64,000 nucleotides of DNA from Vesta saturnalis. Its lineage: Eukaryota > Arthropoda > Insecta > Coleoptera > Lampyridae. The notes under the pieces were generated by a model that was not told where the DNA came from, did not search any database, and was given only the letters and a program-made list of their open reading frames with translations. Below are positions 50,509 to 61,903 of this stretch, one piece after another (position 1 is the stretch's first letter; every line of letters starts with the position of its first letter). A program made the translations under genes and the position numbers. The stretch covers positions 6,602,501-6,666,500 of the forward strand of contig JARFJB010002087.1 of the NCBI GenBank assembly GCA_036346205.1. The letters are read 5' to 3'.

Positions 50509-51474
50509 TCAAACTACTATAAACACAACTGGATGCAAATAAAGCGAATGACAACATTTATGAGTTTGGTAGTAGCGTATTTTCTGAATACGTTGAACGC
50601 GTTTAAGTCTTTTCCGCATGGAGGGGCAACCGCCACGAGATGTTACACCAACAGTCGTCATGGTTTCAAAAACTGCCTCCAATAGCTGTTGCGTTATGTT
50701 GTGTAAAGCCGCTTCTATAACTGCACGTAATTCGGCAAGTGTATGCAAACACATTCTACAAATTACATTTTTGAGATGACCAAATAAAAAGTAATCCAAG
50801 GGCGTTAGATTCGGTGATCTTGGAGGCCAAAGGTTTCTTCCAATCATTCGGTCATCAAAGTACTGCTATACTTGTTGTTTCTGCAGCTATTGTTATGCTG
50901 AAAGAAACCCTCTTGCAATTCGTCATCATGAAGTTGATCAATAAACACTTGTAGCATAGCACGATAACGTTCAGCATTAACAGTATCATTAAAGAATACT
51001 GGTCCAACAATTCGCCTCGTCGACATCGCTATCCACACTCCTAATTTAAGAGGATGGAGCGGAGCTTCCTGACAGTTCGATAGTATTGCGAATTGACGTA
51101 GCCAAATAACTTTTGTCGAACTTGTTGTCTCGTAGATGTGCATTGAACCAATTACAGTAATTTATACGCTTTTGAATGTCGGGACGATGAAGTTCTTGTA
51201 ATACTCTTATTTTGTACGGATATAAATGTCATTTTCTCTTGACAATTGTGTGACATGTTCCATATGACAAGCCAGTTTGTTGCGACAATTGTCGCAATGG
51301 CTTTTGGGGACTTTGTTCAAACCGCTCAATTACACGATAAACATGATGACGTATAATATCGTAATCGGCATCATTGTCAGGATACGTTTCTCGAAATTCT
51401 TCTATACATAAACGAGTTGAATCTACCCAAGCCCCATCTTCGTCTTCATTTCCATTACGGAAATAGGATTGCAA
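50509..51474 (-). pseudogene. IS630/Tc1-mariner-type transposase relic 5
   Basis: On the minus strand from 51,474: MQSYFRNGNEDEDGAWVDST, RLCIEEFRETYPDNDADYD, then QKPLRQLSQQTGLSYGTCH (HTH). After a frameshift, LHPLKLGVWIAMSTRRIVGP and VFFNDTVNAERYRAMLQVF (about 51,055-50,950) lead to EGFFQHNNSCRNNKYSSTLM, where the second catalytic D has become N or lies in another frame. GRNLWPPRSPNLTPLDYFLF follows (about 50,840-50,785) with the third acid, then GHLKNVI and ELRAVIEAALHNITQQLLE. The first catalytic block (TDEAxF) is missing between 51,229 and 51,143. No inverted ends were identified. Confidence 0.8.
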
Positions 51475-51666
51475 AAGAAATTTATTCTGAAATTATTAAA
51501 CATGAATTTGTTGTTTAAAATATAATTTACCTACCTTGTAATTATTTGATAAGGATTGGTAGTCTTGAAAAAGCCTGTTTTGTAAAAAGTGAAAAAATGG
51601 GAAATAATCCTAGTAAAAAACAATAAGCAGACGAAAGAGTCGGGTATTTTTGATCGCGCCGTATAT

Positions 51667-51697
<31 letters not shown>

Positions 51698-53515
51698 TAT
51701 TAAACAAACACTTTAGAGAAATAAAAATATCATTTTTATCATAAATGCTAAAGATCTAGATTTCTGGTTTATTCTATAACCATGCTATGGTAATGTACAT
51801 GCAACAGAATTAAAAAACCACTGTTTACATGGTGTGGTTAAACTTAAAAATTAAGTTTTATTTGGACTGACGTTTGCGTGTATATCTACTTAATCGTGGT
51901 GTAAAAACCAAAACTCGTAACAAAATAATAACACGCACCGTGTTTCATAAATCTTATCAATTTCGACAACTTGAACCTTGTCATTAGACGTCAAACACCA
52001 AATACTCATTTCGTCAAATAACTACATACAATAAAATATTACTTAATAATTCAGAAGTTGTATTTTAATTTCTTTAACGCCAAAAAAAAACGTACTTTTA
52101 ATGCACCGCAAACTAATCGATATGTCTCGTCGCTTGAGTAGCAGAGAATTGGGACATGAACGTTATCGACTACATATACTTAACTACTTCCTGAGTGAAC
52201 AGTGCAAATTAGTTTCACTCAGGATTTACATTATTGCTTCTACTGCTTCTAGGAAACGTTTCAATTTAAAATTCTTTACACGGCAGAACTAGAAGACTAA
52301 CTTAATTATGCTTAATTAGTTTTAATTACAATAATTAATATACGCTACTTATCAACACAAATCGGGAGTTCCTAATTGCTTAAAATGGATCTATGAGTGT
52401 CGGTTAAACAATTTGAATTATGGATACAAAAATTAGATGCACTTGTCAATAAGTGAAAAACCACCGCCACTCTACCCACGGCAGTGTTCTAATTCGAAAC
52501 ACTCATACTGAAATTGAAAAGGTAAAATATATTTATATTTATGAAATGCCAGATATATAGATTGTTTGATCACTGCTTATATTCATATTTGATAATGTCG
52601 TTCGAATTGTTTAATTTAATTAATTTTGAATTGGGAGTTTATCATGTGTCGTGTGTGTTAACCTTACCAAAATACGTTCGTCTTCGCGGTAAATGTTTAA
52701 AACGGGATATTTTTCTCATTTAGATAATTCATTCTTGAATCAAGGGAGATTCCCTTGATTCTGAATCTGCTTCGAAGTTGAATTAAAAATTCGGAATCTT
52801 TCCTCTAGGCGCGCGCGAATTTAAAAAAAAATCTCAATGATGTGATAATTTCCCTCATAGTAAATGTGTCCAATAGCATCGCTCCATTTTATACCACGTG
52901 ACTGTTTTACAAGCGAGAAAAAAGCTGCTTACATTTTACAACTGAGAATAAATCACGTCACCATGGTAATACTGCTCTGAGCTCATCCCATTAGCCGTTT
53001 ATAAAAGAAAAATTAACTAAATTTTCAAGTACGTCACACTGACGTCACAAGCTCCGCCTCTAACATTTGATCTTGGACAACTTGTGTTAGTGTTTCATGG
53101 GAACCTACGTGTTTTGCTGTGATTTTTGAGTGTTTTCTCCAGCAAAAATCGTGGTAATTGACTAATTGTAGTATTAGTATATATTGTTAAGATATTTCAT
53201 AGTCAGTTAGTAAACATTATTAGTGTGCCTTTACGACATTGCAATATAAATTTGTAAGTATATTGTTACTTGCTTTAATAAAGTAAAGCCCATGTGAAGT
53301 TTGGCAAATTCCAGAACAAATGGCTTTAAGTAATTCCACCATCTGCTTGTGAAATATAAGATATCGAGCCTGCTGGTGTTATCCCTATGAGAACTTTGAT
53401 AGTGTTATGATGTTTATAGTTAGACCAAGTTGGTACTGTATTTCCAATTTTTTTGTCTTTTCCAATTTAATTTTAAAGCAATCTATAATTATGGTGATTC
53501 TACTGGCAAATGCCT
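51475..53515. other. Unassigned stretch with a short (AT)n tract
   Basis: It contains an (AT)n tract at 51,662-51,701 and a short palindrome (AATCAAGGGA/TCCCTTGATT) at about 52,739-52,761. Short frames (52,101-52,292, 52,541-52,723) have no motif. No gene is supported. Confidence 0.4.
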
Positions 53516-53521
53516 GTTTAA

Positions 53522-55974
53522 CCCAGATATGCCCACCGTACTACATGTAGTACACTTACAACTTGTTCAATCCTGTTTAAAGCTGCAACCCAATACGTTC
53601 TATACTGCTTGAGGTTATTTAGTAAGCTGCAGTGCATGTGAGTGGATGTAAAAGTTATCGTTTGTAACTGAATAGTGATTATTATTAGCGGCTGAAATTT
53701 GTTAAACTGTGACAATGGCAGATTATGGAATATGTTTTTCAAGGTAAGGTTTTTGTGCTAATTTTAAATTAATTAAAATTTTAGTTATATATCATATAAT
53801 ATATACAAAACTTGTAAGATTCGTGTAATGAAAAAAAAAATTTCACAAAATTATTTTAGAGTAACTTTTATAACCTTTATATTTTAATGTACTATAGGTA
53901 GTACGGTGGGCACTTATACAGTCACTTCATTATTGTTTTAGGGGATTTTCTCTGAATGAGGCATTAGTAACGTTGGAAGACGATGAAGATGTAGTAGAGA
54001 ATGTCAATTGCATAACCCTTTTTCCGCCAGAAAATGCTTGTGGAAATGAAACCGACGAAGATTCTGGCGCGGAAGATTTTGTCAATCTAAATAATTTACC
54101 TGGGTCGCAACTTCGAGCACCGGTAGAAATTAATTTACGGAATATATCAGACAATGAAAACAATTTGAGTGACTCTAGCTTCTCATCTGAAGATGAAATG
54201 CCTCTTTCAGTTTTGAAATGTCGATTACGAACTAAAGTAACTAAACCCAAAAAAATAAAAAGAATTTATAAATGGGAAGACAATGACTTGCCACTTGACA
54301 ACAATATTTTTGATGATACAGATATAGCACAAGCGAAACTCGAAAACTCTGCGGATTTATTTTTTAAATTTTTTGACGAAGAAATATTAGAGACAATTGT
54401 AACAGAGACGAATTGGTATGCACAACAAAGAAACCAGAATGTGTTGATAGAAAAGTCGGAATTGAAAGCGTTCATTGGCGTATTCTTACTGAGTGGGTAT
54501 ATACAGATACCTAGGCGACGAATGTTTTGGGAATACGAGAGAGACTCTCATAATGTATTGGTATCCGATGCAATATCGAGAAACAAATTGGAATTTATAC
54601 TGTCTCATCTTCATATAGCAGATAATAATACAATAGATGCGACTGACAAATATGCTAAAGTTAGGCCTTTATTTATACACCCAAATAAAAAATTCTTAGA
54701 ATATAGCAAATGCGAGGAAATGCATTGCGTTGATGAAGCCATGGTTCCATACTTTGGTCGCCATGGTTGCAAACAATTTATTTATGGGAAGCCTATTCGA
54801 TATGGCTATAAATTGTGGGTAGGGGCAACACGATTGGGCTATGTTAATTGCTTCGAGCCCTACCAAGGTGCAGCTACAAATTTTAGCATTCAGTATGCTA
54901 GTTATGGAGTTGGACGATCTGTAGTTCTGGAATACGCAGATGTGTTGAGAAAAAGGTGGCCAAATAAGCAGTATATGCATTTATTTTTTGATAACTTTTT
55001 TTCTACTTTACCTTTGCTGGAACTGCTTTCCAAGAAGAACTTCAAAGCTACAGGTACTATTCGGGAAAATCGCATACCTAGCAGTGCTCTAAAGACTTCC
55101 AAGCAAATGAAAAATGATGCGAGAGGATGTTTCGACTATAAGAAAATTGAAGATAGTAACATAATTGCCGTGAAATGGCACGATAATAGTATTGTTACTT
55201 TATGTTCAAATGCCGCAGGAATTAATCCAATCCACGCTGTCAAGAGATTTTCTCAAAAAGAAAAGAAATCCATACAGGTAAGTCCAATCGATTACCATTC
55301 TGCCCATAGATCTTGTAATTTTGAAAATGTTTTAGGTATCCCAGCCGCATTTGATTAACTTATATAATGCCAATATGGGAGGTGTTGACAGGAGTGACCA
55401 AAACATAAGTCTTTATAGAATATCGATCAGAGGTAAAAAGTGGTATTTTCCACTCATATCACACTGCATCGATATGGCAGTACACAACTCTTGGCAGTTA
55501 CATAGGCAAAAGGGGGGAGAACTAGATCAATTAAAATTTTGAAGACGAATTGCGACTACGGTATTAGTGCAAAATAAAAAACAAAACTCTTCAAAAGGTC
55601 ACATGTCACGTAATGAAGGCATCGATATTCGCTTTGATCGTTTAGATCATTTAGTAATACTTCAAGATAAGCAAACCCGTTGCGTGCAGTGTCATGAGAG
55701 AACCACAACTAGGTGTACGAAGTGTAACAAAGGACTGCATGTAAAGTGTTTTTTGTCCTACCACGCAAAATGTTAAACTTTTTAATAACAAAGAATAGTT
55801 GATTAGTTGCCATACATTTGCCCACCGTACTAGGTGTAGTACGGCTTCAATTTTGTATTATTTTTCAATAAAATTTATTTTTTCAGATAAATTGTGTTTA
55901 TTTGTACTCTAAACAACTACGGTTTTAAAAAACTATTTATAAATACCTCGCGTAAGCGTATGGGCATATCTGGG
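53522..55974 (+). mobile_element. piggyBac-like transposon, 2.45 kb
   Basis: CCCAGATATGCCCA at 53,522 is inverted at the right as TGGGCATATCTGGG ending at 55,974, and both ends are flanked by TTAA (53,518-53,521 and 55,975-55,978), the piggyBac target. Inside, a palindromic subterminal motif (GTACTAC-AT-GTAGTAC and variants next to CACCGTAC) recurs at about 53,535, 53,893-53,915 and 55,822-55,842. A spliced transposase gene fills the centre. Intact ends and a nearly open frame suggest a recent arrival. Confidence 0.96.
53715..55776 (+). CDS. piggyBac-like transposase (PGBD family), three exons, one in-frame stop
   Basis: The exons are 53,715-53,743, 53,942-55,277 and 55,336-55,776, with clean GT-AG introns of 198 and 58 bp that keep frame. 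The start MADYGICFSR is chosen because it splices exactly onto GFSLNEALVTLEDDEDV, the usual opening of this family. The DDD catalytic residues lie in CVDEAMVPYFGR (about residue 260), HLFFDNFFSTLPLL (about 345) and GGVDRSDQN (about 470). The C-terminus is a Cys/His-rich zinc finger (CVQCHERTTTRCTKCNKGLH). One defect is visible: a TGA at 55,540-55,542 (QLKF-stop-RRIATT), after the third Asp but before the zinc finger. Total is about 600 codons, normal for the family. The protein excises at TTAA without leaving a footprint. Confidence 0.93.
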
Positions 55975-55979
55975 TTAAA

Positions 55980-57125
55980 ACAAGGTGGCATTGCTTTTAT
56001 TAATTTGTCTCTTAAGGCCATATAATAAATTTACATAGTTGAAAGTACATTACATTTAGTGTCGAATAGAAAATTCTAGAAATAGTTGGGATACTAACAT
56101 GAAATGTATAAGAAAAAGTAAAATCTAAATTTAACCTGAGTTTTATTAACACTATCAAAAAATTTGTAATAACTGCTTGTGGTGCGATTTTGATATAAGG
56201 TTCAATTAAAAAAGGGCTACCTTGGATGTAATTCTTTAATTTGACGAGTTTGATGATAACTAACCTAAAAATCGCACGAACTTTTCAATATTCTGTAGGA
56301 TAATTGTTCACTTCATTCACGTATATCTGGTGAATTGTATCAATACAATCCTCATCTACAAGTATTAGCACAGAAACATTTTCACCGCCTACGATTTTCG
56401 ATAAAACTCTTAGAAAACAATCACATCCCATAAGAACGTGTGTTAAAGTTGTCCAATATCAGGCAAGGTCACACGTTGTGACGTCGCTTGAAAATGCCTA
56501 ATATAAAATGTGCCATTTAATGATGAAGTTTTGTTCAGTCTGACAGCGATACAAAAGATGCATCCTTTTTTATCATCGATAAAAACGCCTGTTCCTCATA
56601 ATCAGACTACATCTAGTAGTCGTCCGTGCCTTGGTACGTCACTTTAATGTTTTTTTCTGTCAGTTATAACTATAAAGTTTTGTTGATATTAAAACATGCA
56701 AAATTCATTCACATACCCTGTCGTTAATTTATCTTGCCAAAAAACACTCAAGCTTTTATTTTACAGATAAATTTCTTTTGAACTCAAAATTTTTCCATCA
56801 GTATTTTTGCTCGAAAAACTAACATTTGGTCAGTTTTTTTTCTCCTAAAATTACTGATTAGCAAAATTATTTCGTTACAAATAGAAATTTATCCGGTAAA
56901 ATAAAAGCTCTTGTGTTTTTACTGTTGACAATTTAATTCATCTGTAAAAAACAACGCATTCTATTATAGGTTTTATCACTTTCACATCGGATAAACTGTT
57001 AGTAGGAATGCTTCGCAAGTGAATAAACTAGATGTTGATATATTTCCATGGTAACGATAGTTAAATTCTATCAGTAACGCTTAAAATATAGTTTATTATT
57101 TTTTATTACATGATTCATTAAATTG
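55980..57125. other. Unassigned stretch
   Basis: No gene, repeat pair or RNA that I can support. Confidence 0.4.
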
Positions 57126-57129
57126 TCTT

Positions 57130-57278
57130 AACAAATACCATTCGAGCTTGTTCTCGGGTTCCTATAGGTCAGGAACGTCTCGTACCTTAGTAGTACGTTT
57201 TAGGAACGTCCTGTAACACAAGTTTCCAGGACGTTGAGGAAAAACGTTTCAGCGACGTTCTATTAGGTTTTTCAGTGG
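57130..57278 (-). repeat. Possible CACTA-type terminus with ACGTCC/GGACGTT subterminal repeats
   Basis: On the minus strand, the sequence from 57,278 starts CACTGAAAAACCTAATAGAA and then carries at least five copies of an ACGTC(C/G)- or GGACGTT-like motif within about 120 bp. CACTA/EnSpm elements characteristically begin CACT(A/G) and have such subterminal repeats. It faces left, away from the CACTA-like transposase that starts 620 bp to the right, so the two may not belong together. Confidence 0.35.
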
Positions 57279-57919
57279 AAGTTATCTCTCTCGTTACGTA
57301 TATCGATAAACTATAAGTAGGTACGTATAATTAAAGAGTGTAATATTACGTAAATACTAACAAATTCATCAAGGACACTCAGTAATACCGCGACATAAAT
57401 AGGTACCTACAATAATATAAGATACCTCCTAACATAAATAAAAAAAATTCCAGAGCTTTTAATATTTGTGTACGTTTAAAGAAATTATTATATATTTGCT
57501 TCCTTATAAATTATAAAATAATTTTTTTTTAACCATTTATAGTAATAACGCCTATGTTAGAATAATACGGCTATTATGTTTATTTTTGAAGTCTACATTT
57601 TTGCGCCGACTCTAATACAATATTACGTGATCGCCAGAGGTCAGTGCGATTTGGTGTCAAATCTAGGGACTTTACTTATTAAGCATTTCGGTTTGTTTTG
57701 TACCTGTGCATGTTTGATTTGTTTTAAAGTGCTTCTTGTGTGAAAAACTGCGGTGAAACACTACATAAAGAAAAAACGGGTAAGTCGAATTTTATTATTT
57801 AATCTGAACCCTGCTTCGATTAATGTTTACGTTTCTTAGTAACAAAGATTTTTTGGGGTTAAGTTAAACCTGTTTAAAGAAATTCAGCGGTGCATAGTAT
57901 GCCTCACGATACAAAAGCC

Positions 57920-59266
57920 AAAAAAATTTGGTTACAACTCGATATGCGCCAACCTTTACATCTGTTCCTTCAACTTCTAAAAATGTTAGGACTTCAGATG
58001 ATAAATTTCTTCCATCAACTTCCAATAGCCCTAGTCAAGTTCTAGCTCCTCTGAGGCTGCAGCCTTTCACATGGCTAATTATTCCTCATCTTCTGAATCT
58101 GAAATTATAAACGAAGTTCTTGCAAAACCATCTAACGAATTTCAAAATGCAGATGATTTTTCTCTTCCAGTAAAATTACGTGTACGGTATATTAAATACA
58201 ACATTTCTCATATTGCCCAATCAGACTTATTGGGCATTCTTAGACAAAGCAACATGGATTTGCCCAAAGATTCGAGAACTCCAAGACATACAGGTACTGG
58301 TGTTCAAATAATAGAGCCAGGTTTTTATTACCACTTTGGATTTGAATCATATTTAAAACTACTTATTGATAAATCAGAAAACCTTCTGACATCCGGCAAT
58401 TTAGAAATTTGTGTCAATGTAGATGGCTCGCCAATATCGAAAAGTTCTGGGAGTCAGTTGTGGCCTATAATGATGAATTTAACATTAAATAGAAACGTTG
58501 TTAAAATTGTGGGCATCTACCAGGGTTTTGAAAAGTCTAAAAGCCTAAAAGCCCAAATGTATATATGAGGAAATTCGTGGATGAAGCTATTGTTATTGTC
58601 AATAATGGTATTATCCACAATAACAAATTCTATTCCATTAAAATTAAAGCAATTATATGTGATGTACCTGCGAAGTCTTATAAAGTGTACATGAGGGCAT
58701 AGTGGGTACATGTCTTGTTCAAAGTGTGATATCGAGGGAGTTTATCAAAATAATAAAGTTTGTTTTCCGGGTTCGGTAGTAAACTTTAGGTCAAGAAGAT
58801 ACTAGTTTTAGAAGGAAAGAACAAGAAATTATTGATACATCAATAATTGAAAATAAACATGGTTAGCAGTTTTCCTTTAGATGACATGCACCTAATATGC
58901 TTTGGTGCAGTCAAAAAATTAATCCTTAACCTATGGATCTCTGGTAAACCTCCTTACAAGTTTTCTGCTTCTCAACTGGATCAGATTTCTGTGAGGCATT
59001 TGACTTTTAAGAATAAAATACCTCAAGAGTTCTCCCGAAGGCCGATATCGCTTTCTGAAGTTAGGCGTTGGAAAGCTACAGAATTTCGAGTATTTCTATT
59101 TTATACTGGATCTGTGGTTTTGAAAGATATTGTTGCTGAGGAGATTTACCAAAATTTTTTATCGCTACATGTAGCATTTATTTTACTATCAAAAAATAAA
59201 AATTTAGAATATGCAAATGATTTGTTGAAATATTTTGTTGAAACATCTATAATCATTTATGGTCAA

Positions 59267-59318
<52 letters not shown>

Positions 59319-59880
59319 CATGACATTTTGCATGTTGTGGAAGATGCAAGAAATTTTGGTAGTATAGAAAACTTTAGTGCGTTTCCATTTGAAAATAATA
59401 TGTTTTTAAAAAAATTATTCCGAAAAGGCGACCATCCACTACAACAAATTGTAAACCGGATTCAAGAAAGAAAAAATGTAACTGAAACTGTACTTAAAAA
59501 AACTTCAGAACCACATGAGTTAAAGATGGAGCACTGTTGAGGTACACTTTTACGAAATTTAAAGGGTGGAAAACAGTATGAAAAGATTGTATTAAATTCC
59601 TTTACAATCACTATTAGTAACGCCAATAATTGTTTTTTGTTAAGAGACGGAAGTGTTGTTAATGTTAGAAACATAGTTTTGATCATAAAAATTCTTGGAA
59701 CAAGATTTTGGAGAACTTTTATGACTTACCGTGTATATCATACCAATTGCATATATTTTGAGCAGCCGGAGAAAGTTCTCTTCAGGTTTGGCCGTTGTCA
59801 GATGTTGTTAAAAAAAGTGTCAAGTTGAAATACCACAATAAATTTGTAATTTTTCCACTTTTACACAATGTATTGTAATA
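57920..59880 (+). pseudogene. EnSpm/CACTA-like transposase (Transposase_21 type), frameshifted
   Basis: The N-terminus is Ser/Thr-rich (TTRYAPTFTSVPSTSKN). It is followed in another frame by MANYSSSSESEIINEVL and LPVKLRVRYIKYNISHIAQS, then IEPGFYYHFGFESYLKLLI and ICVNVDGSPISKSSGSQLW, whose Asp fits the catalytic NxDGxP motif. Continuing in new frames are KFVDEAIVIVNNGI, KAIICDVPAKS, CDIEGVYQNNKVCFPG, SFPLDDMHLICFGAVKKLIL (a second acid candidate), RRWKATEFRVFLFYTGSVV, and, after an (AT)n insertion at 59,271-59,313, NIHDILHVVEDARNFGSIEN and FENNMFLKKLFRKGDHPLQQ. The end is SNANNCFLLRDGSVVNVRN. I count about five frame changes, but the protein is otherwise nearly complete (over 600 residues). 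The family name is by recall of the pattern. Confidence 0.8.
59271..59313. repeat. (AT)n microsatellite inside the CACTA-like transposase
   Basis: An AT run of about 43 bp splits the coding sequence between IIIYGQEY and NIHDILHVVE. In related intact proteins I would expect only a few residues here. Confidence 0.95.
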
Positions 59881-60059
59881 ACTTTATCCCAAAACTTTAT
59901 TTATATTATTAGCTGTACAAATCTTATCATTTTTATCTTTAAAACCTTTTAGTTACTTTAATATTATTTTTTTATAATTTATAAGAACTTTTATTAGCAA
60001 ATTTTGACATACAATGGGATCACCAATTAAATCATGGATAGTAGTAGTTTTTGAGGCCA

Positions 60060-60650
60060 CATGAACTTAAAAAGAGCCCGTTCAATCTGTGCCATCGAAA
60101 TGGATAAACGGAGAACAGTGTTTGTGGCCAGTACTTCCTGCTGATAAACTGAAAAATGGATTGAAAAATTGCCACTCTAATAGCTGCTGGCTCAGCCACA
60201 AAGCCAGAATCTTATGGAACCTTATTATTTTATTTATTTTTCCCAAACCTGTTACAATTCTACATATAATTAATGCAATTCTACAATCATTTATGAAAAA
60301 AAAGTTAAGATTTTGTTTGTTTGGTTTTTATTTTTTCTAAGTTGAGTTCTTACTCTTAGACTATAATTGTCATCACTGAAAAAACTTTGAACAGATTAAT
60401 TATTAATTTTCACATAAGAGCTATATTTAGCAACTGAACGATATTTTAGACAAACTGTAAATTTTATTTTGTGTTTAGAAGACTATGGGATGGCTCGAAA
60501 TAAGGCTAGAAGAGCAGAAACTGCTAGTGACTTAAATGATTCTGATGAAGAAAATAGATCTAGGAAACCAAATCGACTATATTTATCTTCTGAATCGGAC
60601 GAAGAACGACCCAGGCAAAAAAGCTAAACTAATGAGTATCTCATTACTTC
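60060..60650 (+). pseudogene. DUF4806-type protein, N-terminal part
   Basis: VPSKWINGEQCLWPVL (about 60,092-60,140) is the 'VPxxWI....C.WP' opening seen in DUF4806 proteins. After a probable intron ending GTGTTTAG at about 60,478, it continues DYGMARNKARRAETASDLND and then EENRSRKPNRLYLSSESDEE, the usual YxxARRKxxxAExTSD and acidic/Ser stretch. A stop follows at about 60,626. The rest of the protein is recovered beyond the inserted MITE at 61.5 kb. The function of these proteins is unknown. The same orientation and closeness to the CACTA-like transposase suggest it may be that element's second gene. Confidence 0.62.
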
Positions 60651-60721
60651 CACAAATGCCCACCAAAAAAAAAGTACATCTGAATCTCGAGACATCCGCT
60701 CTCCGTGAATACTATTTATTA

Positions 60722-61370
60722 CTTTATTTTATTTTGCCACCATAATGTTCTTTATACGCCCCCAAATGCGGGCGTAATGTGGTCTTTATAGCACGGAAAT
60801 GTCATTGTTGCTAAGCAGCATGATTGACAGCAAATACATGACATGATATGTCACGTAAGTTGAAAGAATTATTGAAACAAGTTTTTCATCACATTTTGTG
60901 GACACATTTTTTGTGCTCGCGCAAAACTTTTCGTACTCTTTTCTGTATAAATATTTCGATTTATTTGGAATGATTTTTGCCTGGGCGGCCTCAAATTCAC
61001 CTAAAATTTCTTGTCAATAAGTTTTTGCGTTTTCACCTTCCATTTTAGAATGCAAATTATTTACAAACAAACAGTACCGTAGCAACAATTTAGCAATATC
61101 ACAGTATCTTAGTAACAACAAATTAGCCTACTATCGACTTTATTTCACTGCATTTGGATTTAAAAACTTGCCGAAAATACTGAATCTTTTTAATATTTTG
61201 TTCCAGTTTCATGGTGCAAAATAAAATAAAACATTAGATACCACGGGCATAATTAGATTATGGCTCAAGAATATAAAGCCCTCCGCTTCGCATCGGGCTT
61301 TTAACATTCCCTCGAGCCATAATCTTCTGATTATGCCCTTAATACATAAATATCTATTATTTTCTGGTTT
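60722..61370 (-). mobile_element. Non-autonomous hairpin-ended element, copy 2 (longer)
   Basis: This is the reverse complement of the 3.1-kb copy, with about 230 extra bp (about 60,850-61,085: TTTTTCATCACATTTTGTGG to AATGCAAATTATTTACAAAC) that copy 1 lacks. The end hairpin is well kept: GGGCATAATTAGATTATGGC pairs with GCCATAATCTTCTGATTATG around a CGCTTCGCATC loop at about 61,250-61,340. It splits the DUF4806-type frame, so it inserted after that gene arrived. Confidence 0.82.
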
Positions 61371-61449
61371 TATGTTATAGGCGATAGAGAAACACAGATA
61401 GTAACAACAACCTCAGTATGCAGCACTCATAGACCTGAGTCGTTAAAAG

Positions 61450-61450
<1 letters not shown>

Positions 61451-61488
<38 letters not shown>
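61451..61488. repeat. (AT)n microsatellite
   Basis: An AT run of about 38 bp just upstream of the last DUF4806-type exon. Confidence 0.96.
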
Positions 61489-61490
<2 letters not shown>

Positions 61491-61540
61491 TAAATTTTTG
61501 TAAAATGAAAACCCTATATTGAAATGAAATTATATTTTTT

Positions 61541-61761
61541 AGGTACACGCTTTACGTGATAACAAACTTACAATTGACCGTAGTGCAAAAGTTGACAAAC
61601 TCTTGGATTGTCGTCCGACTAACCTATCTACAACTGCAGAGATGAATGAAGGAATTTTGGAGAGATCTAAAAGTAATTTGCCCATAAATACCATAGTCGA
61701 TTTTACGGTGTTCAACAAATTTTTAGAAGAAAAAGACAACTATGTCGCTTTGGTAATATGA
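61541..61761 (+). pseudogene. DUF4806-type domain, C-terminal part
   Basis: After TTTTTTAG (a plausible acceptor at about 61,541), one frame reads VHALRDNKLTIDRSAKVDKL, then LERSKSNLPINTIVDFTVFN and KFLEEKDNYVALVI, ending at TGA (about 61,761). The LPINTxxDFxxFNKFLEEKDNYxxLV block is the start of the DUF4806 domain (pattern: FPxxTxExFxxFExxLxxxxxxxxLV). The domain then breaks off where the second long-arm mariner element begins, so its last third is missing. Confidence 0.6.
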
Positions 61762-61903
61762 ATAAATAATAATTTGAACTTAATTCATAAATTAATAATT
61801 TCGAGTCACAAATTTTAAAATGACATTAGCGTAATGCATTTTCCAAAACTGTACATTTTAGAAAGCAGCTTATAACGATTCGTTTCTTTTTCTATTAATA
61901 ATT

